This document shows positions 1-12,806 of a DNA stretch of 64,000 nucleotides, in pieces. Numbering within the stretch: the stretch's first letter is position 1; each line of letters opens with the position of its first letter. The DNA comes from Muricea muricata. Lineage: Eukaryota; Cnidaria; Anthozoa; Malacalcyonacea; Plexauridae. The stretch lies in the NCBI GenBank assembly GCA_963855995.1, contig OY979718.1, forward strand, positions 2,069,501 to 2,133,500, read 5' to 3'. Below the pieces are notes generated by a model. The model had not been told where the DNA came from, made no database searches, and saw nothing but the letters and a program-made list of their open reading frames with translations. The translations under genes were made by a program, and so were the position numbers.

Positions 1-751
1 ATGCCAAGTACCAAAACTCGAGAACAACTGGTATGCAAACCTGCAGAAGCGGACTGAATGGTCGGGTATTACGAGGCCTCGAGAATCCTGGGGCGGAAAT
101 AATGCTCCAATAACCACAAACTACAGTCCGCCCGTTCACGTGTTAAACGTTGATTCAATTTGTATTCATTGTGTGTATCACTGTAGGTCGTTATTCTAGG
201 ATGGTGTGCTAAATTGGTTCGTATGCAAGACTCCGTGGAGAAAGTCAAACAAAAGCTTTATGGCACTGCATGGAAACAAGGTTGGTAGCTATGTAGGACT
301 ATTAGTCCCATATGCATGCTATTTTAACAAATAATGCTAATAGATAAACGGTCTCTAAAATTGATAATGGTATGGATCAGTGGCCAGTTGTCTATTAGAT
401 GAGAAAATGTGCTCATCACAATCTCACATTCAACTGTTCCTTACGTAATATTTCAAATCCGACTATGAGGACTGCACTAGATTTCAAGTCCGCGCAGTTT
501 GATCCTTGGACCAGATCCAACTGCGCGGACCTGAAATCTAGTCTAGTCCGAATTGGAGGATTTGGAATGACATCTCAAACGAATGAATTATTAATTATAT
601 CCAGTCCTTAGACTGAATTAATTTTGATCCAGTCCTAGGACTGGATCAACATACTTCGTCAAGTATCCAGTATCATCATGGGAGGAAAATAGACTAACAT
701 GATTTGCTAATTGCTTCATGAATTATTAATGAGTTTGAGATATATATATTT
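1..751. other. Gene-free stretch with an imperfect hairpin
   Basis: No coding sequence is recognised. Positions 476-542 form an imperfect hairpin: the arm ACTAGATTTCAAGTCCGCGC is mirrored with a few mismatches on the other side, and weaker pairing extends to about 450-572. It looks like a small inverted-repeat element. A second short mirrored motif (ATCCAGTCC/GGACTGGAT) follows at 599-648. Confidence 0.5.
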
Positions 752-916
752 AACAAATAGATAACATTTTGCCGTTGTCTGTTCAGTTATAGATACACGG
801 TATGACGTCATAACGCGGTAAAAACAAAAAAGTGGTGACTGATGTTCTTACCACATTATGACGTCTACTGTGTATCTATAACTGAACAGACAACGGCAAA
901 ATGTTATCTATTTGTT
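752..916. repeat. Foldback MITE-like hairpin, about 165 bp
   Basis: The arms 752-821 and 848-916 are near-perfect reverse complements; the outer ends read AACAAATAGATAACATTTTG. The loop is about 26 bp. A TGACGTCA octamer lies in the left arm. It is probably a miniature inverted-repeat transposon; no clear target-site duplication was identified. Confidence 0.75.
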
Positions 917-1026
917 TTATATAATAAAAATGTGAAAAATTTTGCCAAAATAAGCTTTGTAGTGCGACGAAAAGACTTTAGCACGCCATTTGACGTGATC
1001 ATCATCTATACAAAACAAAGCACGCC

Positions 1027-1102
1027 ATTGGCTGTCGATATTTCTAAAATTGCTGTGATTGGCTATTGGCTGTCGATATTTCTAAAATTGCTGTGATTGG
1101 CT
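1027..1102. repeat. 38-bp direct tandem duplication
   Basis: Two consecutive copies of a 38-bp unit beginning ATTGGCTGTCGATATTTC are present, followed by a third partial copy (ATTGGCTG). Confidence 0.85.
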
Positions 1103-2439
1103 ATTGGCTGAAATGGCGTCAGCGTGCGTCTGTCCTTTAATCGATCACAGTTTTCGACCAATAAATTAAAAATCCAGAATGAACTCTGATTATTGTATAA
1201 AACGTATCACAACTAGATTATATTGAGAAAATATCTCACTGATATTTGCTTCTCTCTTCGTATAGTTGCCATTCGTAAATCTCGTTCAGAAACGTGTGGC
1301 ATCAAAGGGATCACGGAACATGTGTTTAACAAGCAAGAGGAGAGTATCAGGCAGGAAGAATGGCGTATTGCTGCATACATTGTCAATCGATTCTTTGCTT
1401 GGGTATACTTCCTCACCATTCTCTTGACCTTCTTTATTGTGTTTTTTAAAGCACCTCGCACTAAAGCCGGCACATTGTAAACGTTTTCACAACCTTTTCT
1501 TTGTAAAAAGACTAACTTTGAAGCTATGATTAAAAGGTAATGCACGATTGTGTGCTTAGTTATGTATGATTACATGGTTAACGTATGTCTTGATTATAAA
1601 ATTAATATAAATGGTCAATTAGTATTTATACACAGTCGCATGCAAGTTGAAAAAGAACACACATGCTAAATATGGTGTAAACGAACTCATGATGAGTAGA
1701 CAACGTTACTGAATTGTCGAAGTACCGAGCTTGGTAGCAATCAACAGTTGATTTGAATAATTATAGTGCATGCAATAATCGGTAATGTAGAGAACATAAT
1801 ATATTTGATAACCATAAAAATTAGTTCATAGTTAAAACAAGAGCTTTTAATAGCTTAATGATTCGTACACGTTTGTTACGAATTTATTAGTTTTGTCAAA
1901 ATGTGGGAAGGTCAGTAGTAGTATTCTCCCCCCCCCCGTATGGCGCCAGAAGTAATTAGAATGCAAGCCGCCATATAGGAAAATGACGTAATTGCGAGGA
2001 TGTGCGCACGCGAGGATGTGCGCAAGCGAGGATGCGCGCATGATGGTATTCGGGAAAAACATATTTTTATTGACAAAATGAAAATTTTACAAAGTATATA
2101 TAAGAGGTTATGTGTTTAAATTGGATACTGTTTGTCATGCTGCTCTTGTAATTTTCCCACATGGACAACATACATCAGTCATGTGAAACGCATGATCAAA
2201 CCTAAACTAGAGTAAATAATATGTCAATAAAAAATATGAGCAGCGATTTCTTAGAAACTCTCAGCTCAATACCAGGTGAAAGAGGCTTCAAAATGGCTTT
2301 TTTAACCATAATTTGTTTGCTGAGAGAAATAGACGAAATTAACTTTTGATGACTTTAAATGACAAACAATTTTATTGATCTAATCAGTTTAATGAAACAT
2401 GACTTGATCCAAATATAACTGATAACATGATTAGCCTAG
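1103..2439. other. Gene-free stretch with small simple repeats
   Basis: No gene is recognised. It contains a C-run at about 1929-1937 and three copies of a 16-bp unit related to GCGAGGATGTGCGCAC at about 1995-2042. Short ORFs here have no recognisable domain. Confidence 0.5.
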
Positions 2440-4439
2440 ATGGCCATGATGTTATCAGAAGGGACAGATAAAGAAATGGTGGAAGAGTTTTTATTTACTT
2501 ACCAACTTACGTGGCTCCATCAATTACAAAATAAGGAAAGATCTAGTTCCCTCTGAACTAGAAGCAGTCTGTGGAAATTATTAAGCCACATAGCAAACCA
2601 TTTCTTGTTACCACACTCCATAGACCACCCAGTTCATGACCAGAATTTTTTTATGATTTTGAAAAATTGATCAAGCTATTGACAATGAAAATAAAGAAAT
2701 GTATATCCTGGGTGATCTAAACTGTAATATGTTAAAGGCAGATAAAGGTGCAAACATCCCAACAACACAAAAATAAACTCGTTATGTGAATTATAACAGT
2801 TAACTCAAATATCGTTGAAGCTACTCGAGCGACTATGACAGCCACTAGCCTTATTGATCATATTGTCACTAACACACCAGAAAAAATCTCAGGTTCTGGT
2901 GTCATTCACACAGGTATTAGTGATCATAACTGTCATAGACAAACAAGAAATTATTCTTGAAATTAGAAACATGAAAAATTTTAATGAAGAAAAAATTATT
3001 GAAGACTTATTAAAACAACCCTGGGAAAATATATATTTCTCTGCAGAACATCCAAATGACATGTGGGAAATTTAAATGCGGCTTTCCGAGCATATCAATC
3101 CGACTTAAAGTGCTATAGGGCAACATTTCCACAACTGCCAACATGTGCAATACAATGTTAACCTACACTTTGCTTTTGACAAACTTTACAACTCAACTGA
3201 CGAATACAATAACATTTCCGCTTTTATTTCAAATTTAATAATTGACAACTTTCGTATTCTGCACACCACTAATTCTCGCACACTTAATTTTCTCTTGTTG
3301 CTTGAAGCTATATATATCAAGTATCATTCACCAAGTCTTTTCTCTTAATCCACACACCCACATTTTATCATACTTCTCACTGCACATGTCGTGGTTTTGA
3401 TTGATGCTTCCGTTTCTATGATGTCATCCTGGCATGCCAACTTGTATATAAGACCTTGTATATATTGTAACTGTAGTTATTCTGATGATGATTTTGTAAT
3501 AAAATCGAAATATTACTTACTCAATTTTCTTGCTTTACTTATTTTTTGGGTTTCAAGATGCAAATCTTCAGATTATGTTTTGTATTATAGTACTACAGAC
3601 CTATATCAGTCTTACCAGCCATTAGTAAAATTATGGAACGAATATTACATGATCAACTATATAACTATTGAACAAAATTTGATCTTTTCAGTGATAGTCA
3701 ATTTGGATTTCGAAAATTCCACTCAACGGCTGCTGCATTACTAGACTGTACTGACGAATGGTATATGAACTTAAACAGAAAAATGTTTATCCTAGTAGTT
3801 TTAATTTATTTGAAAAAGCTTTTGATACTGTTGATCACCAAATTCTATTAAGCAAACTAGAGCTTCACGGAATAAAAGGACAAGCTTTAAATTGGCTTAA
3901 ATCTTATCTCTCAAACCGAAAACAAAAGTGTCAAATGTGGTGTACCACAAGGCTCCATCTTAGGGCCATTACTCTTTTTGTTGTACATTAATGATCTACC
4001 TCTCTGTCTAAGCAAAACAAAACCTCGGTTGTTTGCTGATGACACAAATCTGACGACTTCAGCATATTCTGTGACTGACCTTGAGGCTGCAGCAAGTTCT
4101 GATTTGGAGAACGTTAGAAAATGGTTAATAGCTAATAAGCTTAGCCTCAATGTGGCTAAGGCTGAGTTTATATTAATTGGCTCAAAATCCATGATAAAAA
4201 ATCTTTCTAATTCACATCCGAATGTTTTCATTGAAAATAAACAAATTAAACAAGTTTATGAGTGTAAAACTCTCGGGGAAAAAATTGACCAGAATTTTTC
4301 TTGGAAAGGTAATACTGATGAGATCTGTAAAAAGGTAACAGCGTGAATCTCTGCTATTCGTCGAGTCAAACCGTTTGTTGATCAAGATACACTTATTTAT
4401 GTTCGTCCGTACTTCGACTACTGCTCTAAAGTATGGGAT

Positions 4440-4915
4440 GCATTTGGTCTAAAGTATGGGATGTATTTGGTCTAAAGTATGGGATGTATTTGGTCTAAAC
4501 TATGGGATGTATTTGGTCTAAAGTATGGGATGTATTTGGTCTAAAGTATGGGATGTATTTGGTCTAAAGTATGGGATGTATTTGGTCTAAAGTTGGGGAT
4601 GCATTTGGTCTAAACTATGGGATGTATTTGGTCTAATTAGAGTATGGGATGTATTTGGTCTAAAGTATGGGATGTATTTGGTCTAAAGTATGGGATGTAT
4701 TTGGTCTAAAGTATGGGATGTATTTGGTCTAAAGTTTGGGATGCATTTGGTCTAAAGTTTGGGATGTATTTGGTCTAAAGTATGGGATGTATTTGGTCTA
4801 AACTATGGGATGTATTTGGTCTAATTAGAGTATGGGATGTATTTGGTCTAAAGTTTGGGATGTATTTGGTCTAAAGTATGGGATGTATTTGGTCTAAAGT
4901 ATGGGATGCTTGGTG
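4440..4915 (+). repeat. 23-bp minisatellite grown inside LINE coding sequence
   Basis: About twenty head-to-tail copies of a unit close to GGTCTAAAGTATGGGATGTA plus TTT are present, with variants AAACTATGG, AAGTTTGGG and a two-copy ATTAGAG insertion. The unit is a slightly altered copy of the LINE coding sequence just upstream (TACTGCTCTAAAGTATGGGA at 4420-4439). Confidence 0.9.
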
Positions 4916-4919
4916 AAGC

Positions 4920-4966
4920 TTTTAACAAATACCGTCCATACTTTAGAGCAGTAGTTGTGTGAAGCT
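4920..4966 (-). repeat. Short inverted copy of LINE sequence at minisatellite edge
   Basis: Immediately after the tandem array, CCATACTTTAGAGCAGTAGT is the reverse complement of the LINE segment at about 4416-4436. The coding direction of the LINE resumes after it. Confidence 0.75.
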
Positions 4967-5331
4967 CAAACAAAACGACTACAAAAACTACAAAATAGAG
5001 CATCGAATTATTTTAAATGTAAGTAATGACGTAGAACATACCATTGCTGTGCGTGCTTTGGACTGGGAGCCACTTCAAATGGAAAGGAAAAAGCCAAAGT
5101 AACATTTATGTACAAGTTATTAAACAAAATGGGTCATAAATCACTCACAAATCTATTTTCGTAAAAGAGGGAGAAAACAAATTATCACCTTCAGGAGATT
5201 TCTAGTGGTCTTTGCTTACTAAAACCACGCACAAACAAAATGAAGAATAGTTTCATGTACGAAGGAGCGCAGCTTTGGAACTCTATTCCAAAAGAAATTA
5301 GAGAAAGCAAATCACTTTCTTCCTTTCGAAA

Positions 5332-6933
5332 TACACTGCGACTCACGATATTACTTGTATGAGATATTTATGCCGTACGTACTCAAAATGAGCATTGCTA
5401 TTCATTAAAACTTACGAACATCAAAACAAAGCTGTGAGAAGGTCTTTACGATGTTGATATTTGATGTTAGTCACATGACTGAAAAAATATGGTGTATACG
5501 CTGTTCCATATTTCAGGCGGACCACGCTATAAGTTTTAAAAACATGATAACACAATAAGACGTCGTTTTTAACTTAATTGGAAGTGGGAACGACATTCTT
5601 TAACCAAAAACAGCATAGGTAACAACAAGAGAATGTTTTAGCTAGAAAATAAACGAACTTGGTGTCATAGTTGAAGGATTTTTCAAAGATTACGTGGAAC
5701 GGTGGAAAAGAGGGATTCTGGATTTCTAAAATGGATAAGAGTGGGAGATATTAGGCGTTTGAAGGAGAAATGTTCGTAAATTATCATGATCAATGTCTAT
5801 CAACATTTTGAGAAAGTTTGCTTTGCCATATATCTTCAAAACTAGCAATGATGGATTCCTGGTAAGCAATAATAATTCTAAAAGTACCTCCACTGGTGTC
5901 GTGGAATAAACGTTTGGCACTGGATTGAGGCAAAAAAATGCTTGAGAGTACAACAGAAGTTTGTCCTTTTGACGGGCAGACGAAATCAGCATGATAAAGC
6001 TTGGAAAATGTATGCTTGGGTTAGGTTATTGATATTCAATGATGGTATGTGACCAGCGAGGCTAAGGAGTCAACAAAAAAGTGGCAAAGTAAACGAGTTC
6101 TGCTGGTAACAGTGGAAATAGGGATCAGAGGTCTCTTTTGCACAGTTAGGCACATATGAAGACATGTTGGTTGCTAATAATACAGATCTAAATGATCGTT
6201 CTACCACTTCTTTGGCAGGTACCTAAAACCTTTCATCAGAAGTTCCTTTTCCAGCATTAGGGAATTATCATGTTGATTTCGACTTGTCTGTCTTGTCTTT
6301 CTCGACTTGTTGTGCTCTCAAGCATTTTTTTTCCTCAATCCAGTTCCAAACGTTTATTCCACGACACCAGTAAAGGTACTTTTAGAATTATTATTGCTTA
6401 CCAGAAATCCATCATTGCTAGTTTTGAAGATATATGGCAAAGCAAACTTTCTCAAAATGTTGATAGACGTTGATCATGATAATTTACGAACAGTTCTCCT
6501 TCAAACGCCTAATACCTTCCATTCTTATCCATTTTAGAAGTCCAGAATCCCTCTTTTCCACCGTTCCACGTAATCTTTGAAAAATCCTTCAACTATGACA
6601 CCAAGTTCGTTTATTTTCTAGCTAAAACATTCTCTTGTTGTTAACTATGCTGTTTTTGGTTAAAGAATATCGTTTCCACTTCCAATTAAGTTAAAAACAA
6701 CGTCCTGACGTGTTATCATATTTTTAAAACTAATCGCGTGGTCCACCCCAAATATAGAACAACGCCATATTTTTTCAGTCATGTGACTAACATCAAGTAT
6801 CAACATCGTAAAGATCTTCTCACAACTTTGTTTTGATGTTCGTAAGTTTTAATGAATAGCAATGCTCATTTTGAATACGTACGGCATAAATATCTCATAA
6901 AAGTAATATCGTGAGTCGCACTGTAGAATCGCT
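5332..6933. repeat. 1.6-kb inverted repeat with about 0.66-kb arms
   Basis: The arms 5332 to about 6000 and about 6270-6933 are reverse complements with scattered differences. For example CTGCGACTCACGATATTACT at the left edge is mirrored at the right edge. The loop is about 270 bp. The left arm begins inside the 3' end of the LINE above, so both arms carry LINE tail sequence. The structure therefore looks like an inverted duplication as much as an independent foldback transposon. ORFs in the two arms are the same translated sequence and match no family I know. Confidence 0.8.
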
Positions 6934-9573
6934 GCTCATATTAATGCGGAAAACCTATTATCTGTAAATAAATTACCTGTAAATACTAGTTCATTATTTC
7001 GTTACTTTTTAAATTTTCTCCTAATATTCTACTTATCATGTAAGGTTATTTTTTGGAACACGCCCCTCATGGAAATTAGCTGCGGTTGATGGGGTCAGCG
7101 TGTAGAAATAAAATTATAGTACTGCTATCAATCCAAATGCACCCACAGTATGTAGCTTGCCCGCATTCCAGGGCGACGTCAAAGCCAAAGGGTAACTGTT
7201 AGAGCACTGATCGGAGTAGATTTATACATTCTGCATACACTGCTGTATGGCAACAATTAGTTGTCATAAACCGTCCGTTGTCGTTCTTTTCTACCAAGCA
7301 CAAAAAACATAGCTGATTGTCCTAAAATAATGTCCTTCAATAGCCACAGCGTACTGTCCCGAGGACGATGCTGCCCAATACCTAAAACACTAACATTGAG
7401 CCTGGTGACAACACGCACAGTCCATAGCGAGTGGCCCTTTGGCGTCGATAGCTCGGCTGCTTGTCGGTCGGACGGACAGATAGACTGTCAGCAATTTCAT
7501 CTGTAAACTTTTTTAGATCTGATACGAAATCGTTTCCTGTTTCTCCTGCATCAGGCTTCTATATGTATTGCGTCCAAAGATTTTTGATACCTTACTTTGC
7601 AATCATAACAATCTTACCATTATCAACAAAACTTTCTTGGATGGTAAGATAGCCTATCTTACCAACCTCACTTTTCACGATACACTGTCGTATAATTTGG
7701 TACCAGTATGATCACAAGTACTCCGGAAGTTTAGCATTATGAAAGTTTTTCTCCATGATAAAAGGCATCATATTAATGTTAACATTGCGTGGAATTGGGA
7801 ACCGCACTATCCAGTTCAGATCTGCAGTAGTGTGATGATAACCCTATTTTAGTTTCACATAACTCAAGTTATTATCGTGACTCCGCCTAATGCATGATTT
7901 CCAGTATCTCGCAACATCATTCCATATTATCTTTGAGATATGATGCATTCCCAGCAGTAAATCAAACGGACTTTGAGGGTCATAGAGCCCTTACAAAATC
8001 ACTGAGTTAAGTATTTTTATTCGATTTATACTTGTCACCATTTTCTTTGTTCCTAAGACCATCAACAATTATTTATAAAATGTTTTAAATCTTCTCTATC
8101 AGTGCGACTGCTTTTTTAAATAACCAATTAATAAAGGTCTTTTTTATTATATTTTGTCTTTTTCATTTTATATTTTATTCAGCTTGGTGAAAACATCCGA
8201 ATTGGGTCCGAGTCACATTGAGAAGATGTTACTGACAACCCACAACTTTAAAGATGAATGGCGCGACTGGTTTGACCACTTCGCCAGCAAAATCACGTAA
8301 AGGTTTTTAATGGTGCAAACACAAAACGACACAACACTAATTTAGCAGACCTTATACATTATCTATATTTACTCCCGTCTAGCAACTTACAATCCTTAAT
8401 TTTTTTAAATTTGTTCGATTAGAGAAGAATGTTGCAGATATTTGGACCCTGGAAAATAGTTTAAATAGCTGTGCCCTTGGTGAAGGGTGTATATTGTGGG
8501 GTGTCACCTAAAATTTAGTTGTGCAATGTGGGTGTAGTGCATGATAAAGTGAAAAAATTAAAAGCTGTGGGAATGAAATAATATGACTTAGAATGAAATT
8601 ATATTAAATGAAATGAGATCAATGATGATGAATTATTGGTGTATGTTTAATGTTGGCAAAACCCGGGTGCTTTGATGGGGTGTGTGAAGGCCTAGACCAG
8701 AGTGATTGCCGATGTGTAGCCACCCAAGTCCAGTCCTTGGACGTTTTGCGATGAAAACTGTTAGTTATGTGTCAGTCAGGCTCTAAGCATAACTTGGGAA
8801 AGCACATTTCTAGCTTGCTAGCAGCCTTAGAGCAACGTGCTTGCATATCTGAGGTCAGACTCAGGTGATCCTGGGTATTCGAATCTCCAGTACGGAAATT
8901 TTCAAGGGCGACCCTCGCAAATGACAAACTAACATAGAGGTATGGTTCCATCCCCCCCCCCCCCCCTTACCCTAATTATCCTCGAAACAACGTCCCCTCA
9001 GATGCCATGTATGCCAATTTCTACGTGGTGCTGGTATGAATAAGCTATTTCAACATGACCCGCAGTCCCAAGCTGGCATGTTTCCAAACTACCAGTAACA
9101 AGGCAGCACCCCTCGGGAGTCGGGATACATGTATCTACAAACGAAGACGCAGCACGCATTTGTTCCTTTTCAAGAGCGAATATTGGATCTGAGTATATGT
9201 CTCGTGCGTTGGACGCTGAAGTGCAGTCACATTTGAGTAACGTTCTACAACTTACCGAGATAACAAATACTAAAGTAGTAGACAGTATGGCTTCACAACT
9301 GCTACCTGTCATCGCATGAAGCTTGGCTTCTTGCGTAAGGATATCAAGGATGTCCTGGATAAATGATCTGGTTTATCAAACCACAATCAATATAACTATT
9401 TTTACTAGGGTATCTGTTTGAATTAGCTAGGTCTTATTGATGGACATTTTGGGTTTATTGACTGGAACCGTGGCGAGATTAACCAGGATATTTAACCAGG
9501 ATTACTGACTTGAAACAAGCCTTGAGCTTCTAAGGTTTTCAATGTATTTTTTTCAAAAATGCAGCTAAAATCA
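6934..9573. other. Gene-free stretch
   Basis: No gene, RNA or transposon is recognised. A C-run of about 16 lies at 8952-8967. Short ORFs (such as 7461-7652 and 8998-9312) have no recognisable domain and are treated as chance. Confidence 0.5.
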
Positions 9574-9802
9574 GGGGCCAGTTGTTCAAAAGTCGGTTAG
9601 CTTAATACTGAGTAAATCTGAAGTTTCCCAGCAGCTTGTTTATAACAATGAAAATATTTCCTCAGAAAAATTGTCTAGACCAATAGCAGTTTCGGTATCT
9701 AAAGTTTTGAAAGAAACAGTAGGGTAGAAATACAGAAACTAAAAGATTGGGTTAAACTTTAACCCAAAATTAGTGCTAACCCAGCTTTGAACAACTGGCC
9801 CC
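9574..9802. mobile_element. MITE with 17-bp terminal inverted repeats
   Basis: The ends are GGGGCCAGTTGTTCAAA and its mirror TTTGAACAACTGGCCCC, 229 bp apart, with no coding content. A target-site duplication is not obvious, so the superfamily is not assigned. Confidence 0.75.
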
Positions 9803-9957
9803 AGAAGTGTATCGACAAGGAAAACAAATGGTGGTTGTGAAGTCAATTCTTAACGAAAGTTGAGCTTTGCAAAACGTTGTTGCCTTGCAGTATGCAACGA
9901 TATTTACATTTTGTTCATATCAAATGACATAAATAATTTTTGTACATTCAAAGAAAC

Positions 9958-11199
9958 CTACACACGTAAAAACGCACAAGTTGCTACAGACCTGCAAACA
10001 AGCTGTTGACAAATTGTAACAAGCTTGACTATCAGACCTGTTACAAGATTGTTCCAACAAGACTGATATAGCATGATATAGCAATATTGTTACAGCCTTG
10101 TGTTATCAATCTTGTAACAAACTTGCTACAACAGGATTGTATCAGAGTTGTTAGAACAACCTTGTAACAAGTCTGATATTTTCGTCAAGTACACACGTAA
10201 AAACGCACAAGTTGCTACAGACCTGCAAACAAGTTGTAACAAGTCTGTTCGCAAGTTGTTGACAAGATGTATTCGCACTGCTTGTTCCGAATTTGTTAGA
10301 ACAAGTTTGGAACAAGCTGTTGACAAATTGTAACAAGCTTGATGGGACTATCAGACCTGTTACAAGATTGTTCCAACAAGACTGATATAGCATGATATAA
10401 CAATATTGTTACAGCCTTGTGTTATCAATCTTGTAACAAACTTGCTACAACAGGATTGTATCAGAGTTGTTAGAACAACCTTGTAACAAGTCTGATATTT
10501 TCGTCAAGCTTGTTACAAGTTGTCAACAAGTTTGGAACAACTTGTTGACAACTTTGGAACAAGCAGTGCGAACACATCTTGTTGACGGCTTGTGTGCAGA
10601 CTTGTTACAAGTTGTGAGATTTTTACGTGTGTACACACGTAAAAATCTCACAACTTGTAACAAGTCTGCAGACAAGCCGTCAACAAGATGTGTTCGCACT
10701 GCTTGTTCCAGAGTTGTCAACAAGTTGTTCCAAACTTGTTGACAACTTGTAACAAGCTTGACAAAAATATCAGACTTGTTACAAGGTTGTTCTAACAACT
10801 CTGATACAATCTTGTTGTAGCAAGTTTGTTACAAGATTGATAACACAAGGCTGTAACAATATTGTTATATCATGCTATATCAGTCTTGTTGGAACAATCT
10901 TGTAACAGGTCTGATAGTCCCATCAAGCTTGTTACAGTTTGTCAACAGCTTGTTCCAAACTTGTTCTGACAAATTCGGAACAAGCTGTGCGAATACATCT
11001 GGTCAACAACTTGTGAACAGACTTGTTACAACTTGTTTGCTGGTCTGTAGCAACTTGTGCGTTTTTCCGTGTGTATGTTACAAGTTGTCAACAAGTTTGG
11101 AACAACTTGTTGACAACTTTGGAACAAGCAGTGCGAACACATCTTGTGGACGGCTTGTCTGCAGACTTGTTACAAGTTGTGAGATTTTTACGTGTGTAG
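9958..11199. repeat. Complex palindromic element built of CTTGTTACAAGTTGT-type motifs
   Basis: A 1.24-kb region is bounded by CTACACACGTAAAAA on the left and its mirror TTTTTACGTGTGTAG on the right. It has a sharp dyad centre at about 10637-10640, and further internal inverted and direct copies: the ACACGTAAAAACGCACAAGT block at 9963 recurs at 10193. Short palindromic words such as TTGTTACAAG recur dozens of times. It appears to be several copies of one foldback MITE merged head-to-head and head-to-tail. It is not coding; the ORFs here are mirror images of each other. Confidence 0.8.
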
Positions 11200-11770
11200 T
11201 AGTAAAAATTAACCATTCATCCAGCGAATGCATTCAATATTGAAAAAACATTAAACAATGAGTTTTTTTATGAGTTTTGTTATGAGTTTTGAGTGCTGTC
11301 CACGTCCATTAAAAGAACGGCTTCGCGTCTTGCATGGCAATTTAAAATGACGTCCATGGGAGCGACACTAGTGATTGCAGGCACATCGTGACATGAAAAG
11401 CGCGCAAACAGTAAGAAAATGCGGTTATATCGCTATGTTACGCATCACCAGTTTATAATATATGCATGACGTCATTCATAACTAATTCATGTATCCATAT
11501 AAGTTACAGGTATATAGGATAGCTGTAAGAAAGTAAAGGTTATACAGTGTTATCAAAATAATACGTATTCAACTTTGACAGACTGCTGCTTATAAAATAT
11601 TAAAGTAGACGATACAATTTGTATATGGCAATGAAGAGTAGCCTATTAGGTTTTCGATTATATCGTTCTTATATCAATACGCGCGAAATTTAGCCGTCTT
11701 TGAAAATCACGCGGTAACAATTTATGCCGTACGCGCATGCAGTGTGGGTGTTGCTGCAAATCTAATCGAG
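11200..11770. other. Gene-free stretch
   Basis: Nothing recognisable; AT-rich, with scattered TGACGTCA-like words. Confidence 0.4.
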
Positions 11771-12338
11771 TTATCCTGATAAAAGTTGCGGATTGTATTC
11801 CAACCCCGTTGCGTTTAGCACTTGTACCAGTTGGGTGCTCAGGGTGGTGCCATTCTGCTCAAACTTTCGCACGTTGTACCAGATGGTACTAAGTGCCAAA
11901 TTTGATCTTTCCGGAAATCTCTCTCTGAACTGCTTGCGTGTTTCTTGTGAACTACCAGTTTCGTAAAACGTTTTCACAATAAATGTGCGTTGTGCAATGC
12001 TTAATTGGGCCATCGCGTTTGTCAAACATACGGTTGAACAAGCAAGAGGTGAATTTGCATTTTAGTTTTCAGTTTTTGATTAGCATTTCAAAGTCTTGTG
12101 GGACTAACTTTCAAAGAAGAAATGTCCAATTCCCATCGGCGGAAAATTGTGATTTTTATGACTTTTTTTGTCAAAGCAATACTCCTTCATTTTTCAACTA
12201 AATAACACGTACAAAATGTCATTTGAAAGGTAAATAAATGAACTTAACAATGGTGTAAAAACTAAAAGAATTTTTCAAATATATTCCGAGTTATTAAACG
12301 GCAAATTTGGATTCGAATTTTTTTGATACACACTGTAT
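11771..12338 (-). mobile_element. Truncated mariner-like element carrying a DUF4817 helix-turn-helix ORF
   Basis: On the reverse strand, an ORF from an ATG at 12013 to 11771 begins MAQLSIAQRTFIVKTFYETG and continues through FRERFPE and STIWYNVRKF. This is the pattern of the DUF4817 helix-turn-helix domain found at the N-terminus of some Tc1/mariner-type element proteins. About 320 bp upstream (12310-12338) is a TIR-like end, ACAGTGTGTATCAAAAAAAT on the reverse strand, next to a TA. No catalytic DDE region follows, so the copy is truncated. Family recognition is from memory of the motif, with moderate confidence. Confidence 0.6.
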
Positions 12339-12806
12339 ATAGGTGTAATGACGTAAAAGCGTTTTAGGTGTATAGGACGTAATCATGTTATAGGACGTAA
12401 ATGCGTTATAGGTGTATATCGGCCATTGGCATAGAAGTGTTGTCTCTATGATTATCAAGTGAAGATATCAAGATATATATATGCTCATCAAGATATCAAT
12501 TTAAACTTCGAAAATCAAATTGTGGAATATTGAATCAGCCACTGTAGGCAAATGTTGAAATCTGGCGCAATAATGCGGCCTCGGCTCGAATCGATGCAAC
12601 CAAGTTGCTACTAGTATTGTTAACAAGCGACACTGCTGCTACAATTAGGAGAGAGTTTCTACTTCTTTACAAAATCTTTGCCATTCTTTCAAATAATTTT
12701 ATTACAATGTAAAATTTAGCTGGAAAAAAAATAAAGTGTGGCCAAAAAATAAATTTGAATTGATTGCTTATGTTTGAGTTGCAAACCACAAATAGAAGTT
12801 TGCAAT
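12339..12806. other. Gene-free stretch
   Basis: No gene seen. Includes near-repeats of GGTGTAT/GACGTAA words at 12340-12415. Confidence 0.4.

Larger units (their letters stand above)
2440..5345 (+). mobile_element. Decayed CR1/L2-like LINE (endonuclease plus reverse transcriptase)
   Basis: This is a non-LTR retrotransposon broken by stops and frameshifts. Around 2450-2520 an endonuclease segment reads close to the R-D-R-N-G-G-V signature. Around 2830-2935 is the endonuclease tail, with S-L-I-D-H-I and G-I-S-D-H-N motifs. Reverse transcriptase follows: DTVDHQILL and LNWLKSYLSNR at about 3820-3920, and the catalytic FADDTNL at about 4033-4053, then thumb-region motifs. After an internal minisatellite (4440-4915) coding resumes at 4975-5030 (QLQKLQNRAS type) and 5240-5345 (AQLWNSIPKEIRES type). 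The element is inactive. The clade assignment is by motif similarity only. Confidence 0.85.

Noticed and set aside
4440-4915. CRISPR-like array
   Set aside because: The units are directly adjacent without unique spacers, and the setting is a LINE in a eukaryotic genome; it is a minisatellite.
10467-11243. Opposed ORFs of 80-123 codons
   Set aside because: They are mirror translations of a palindromic repeat.
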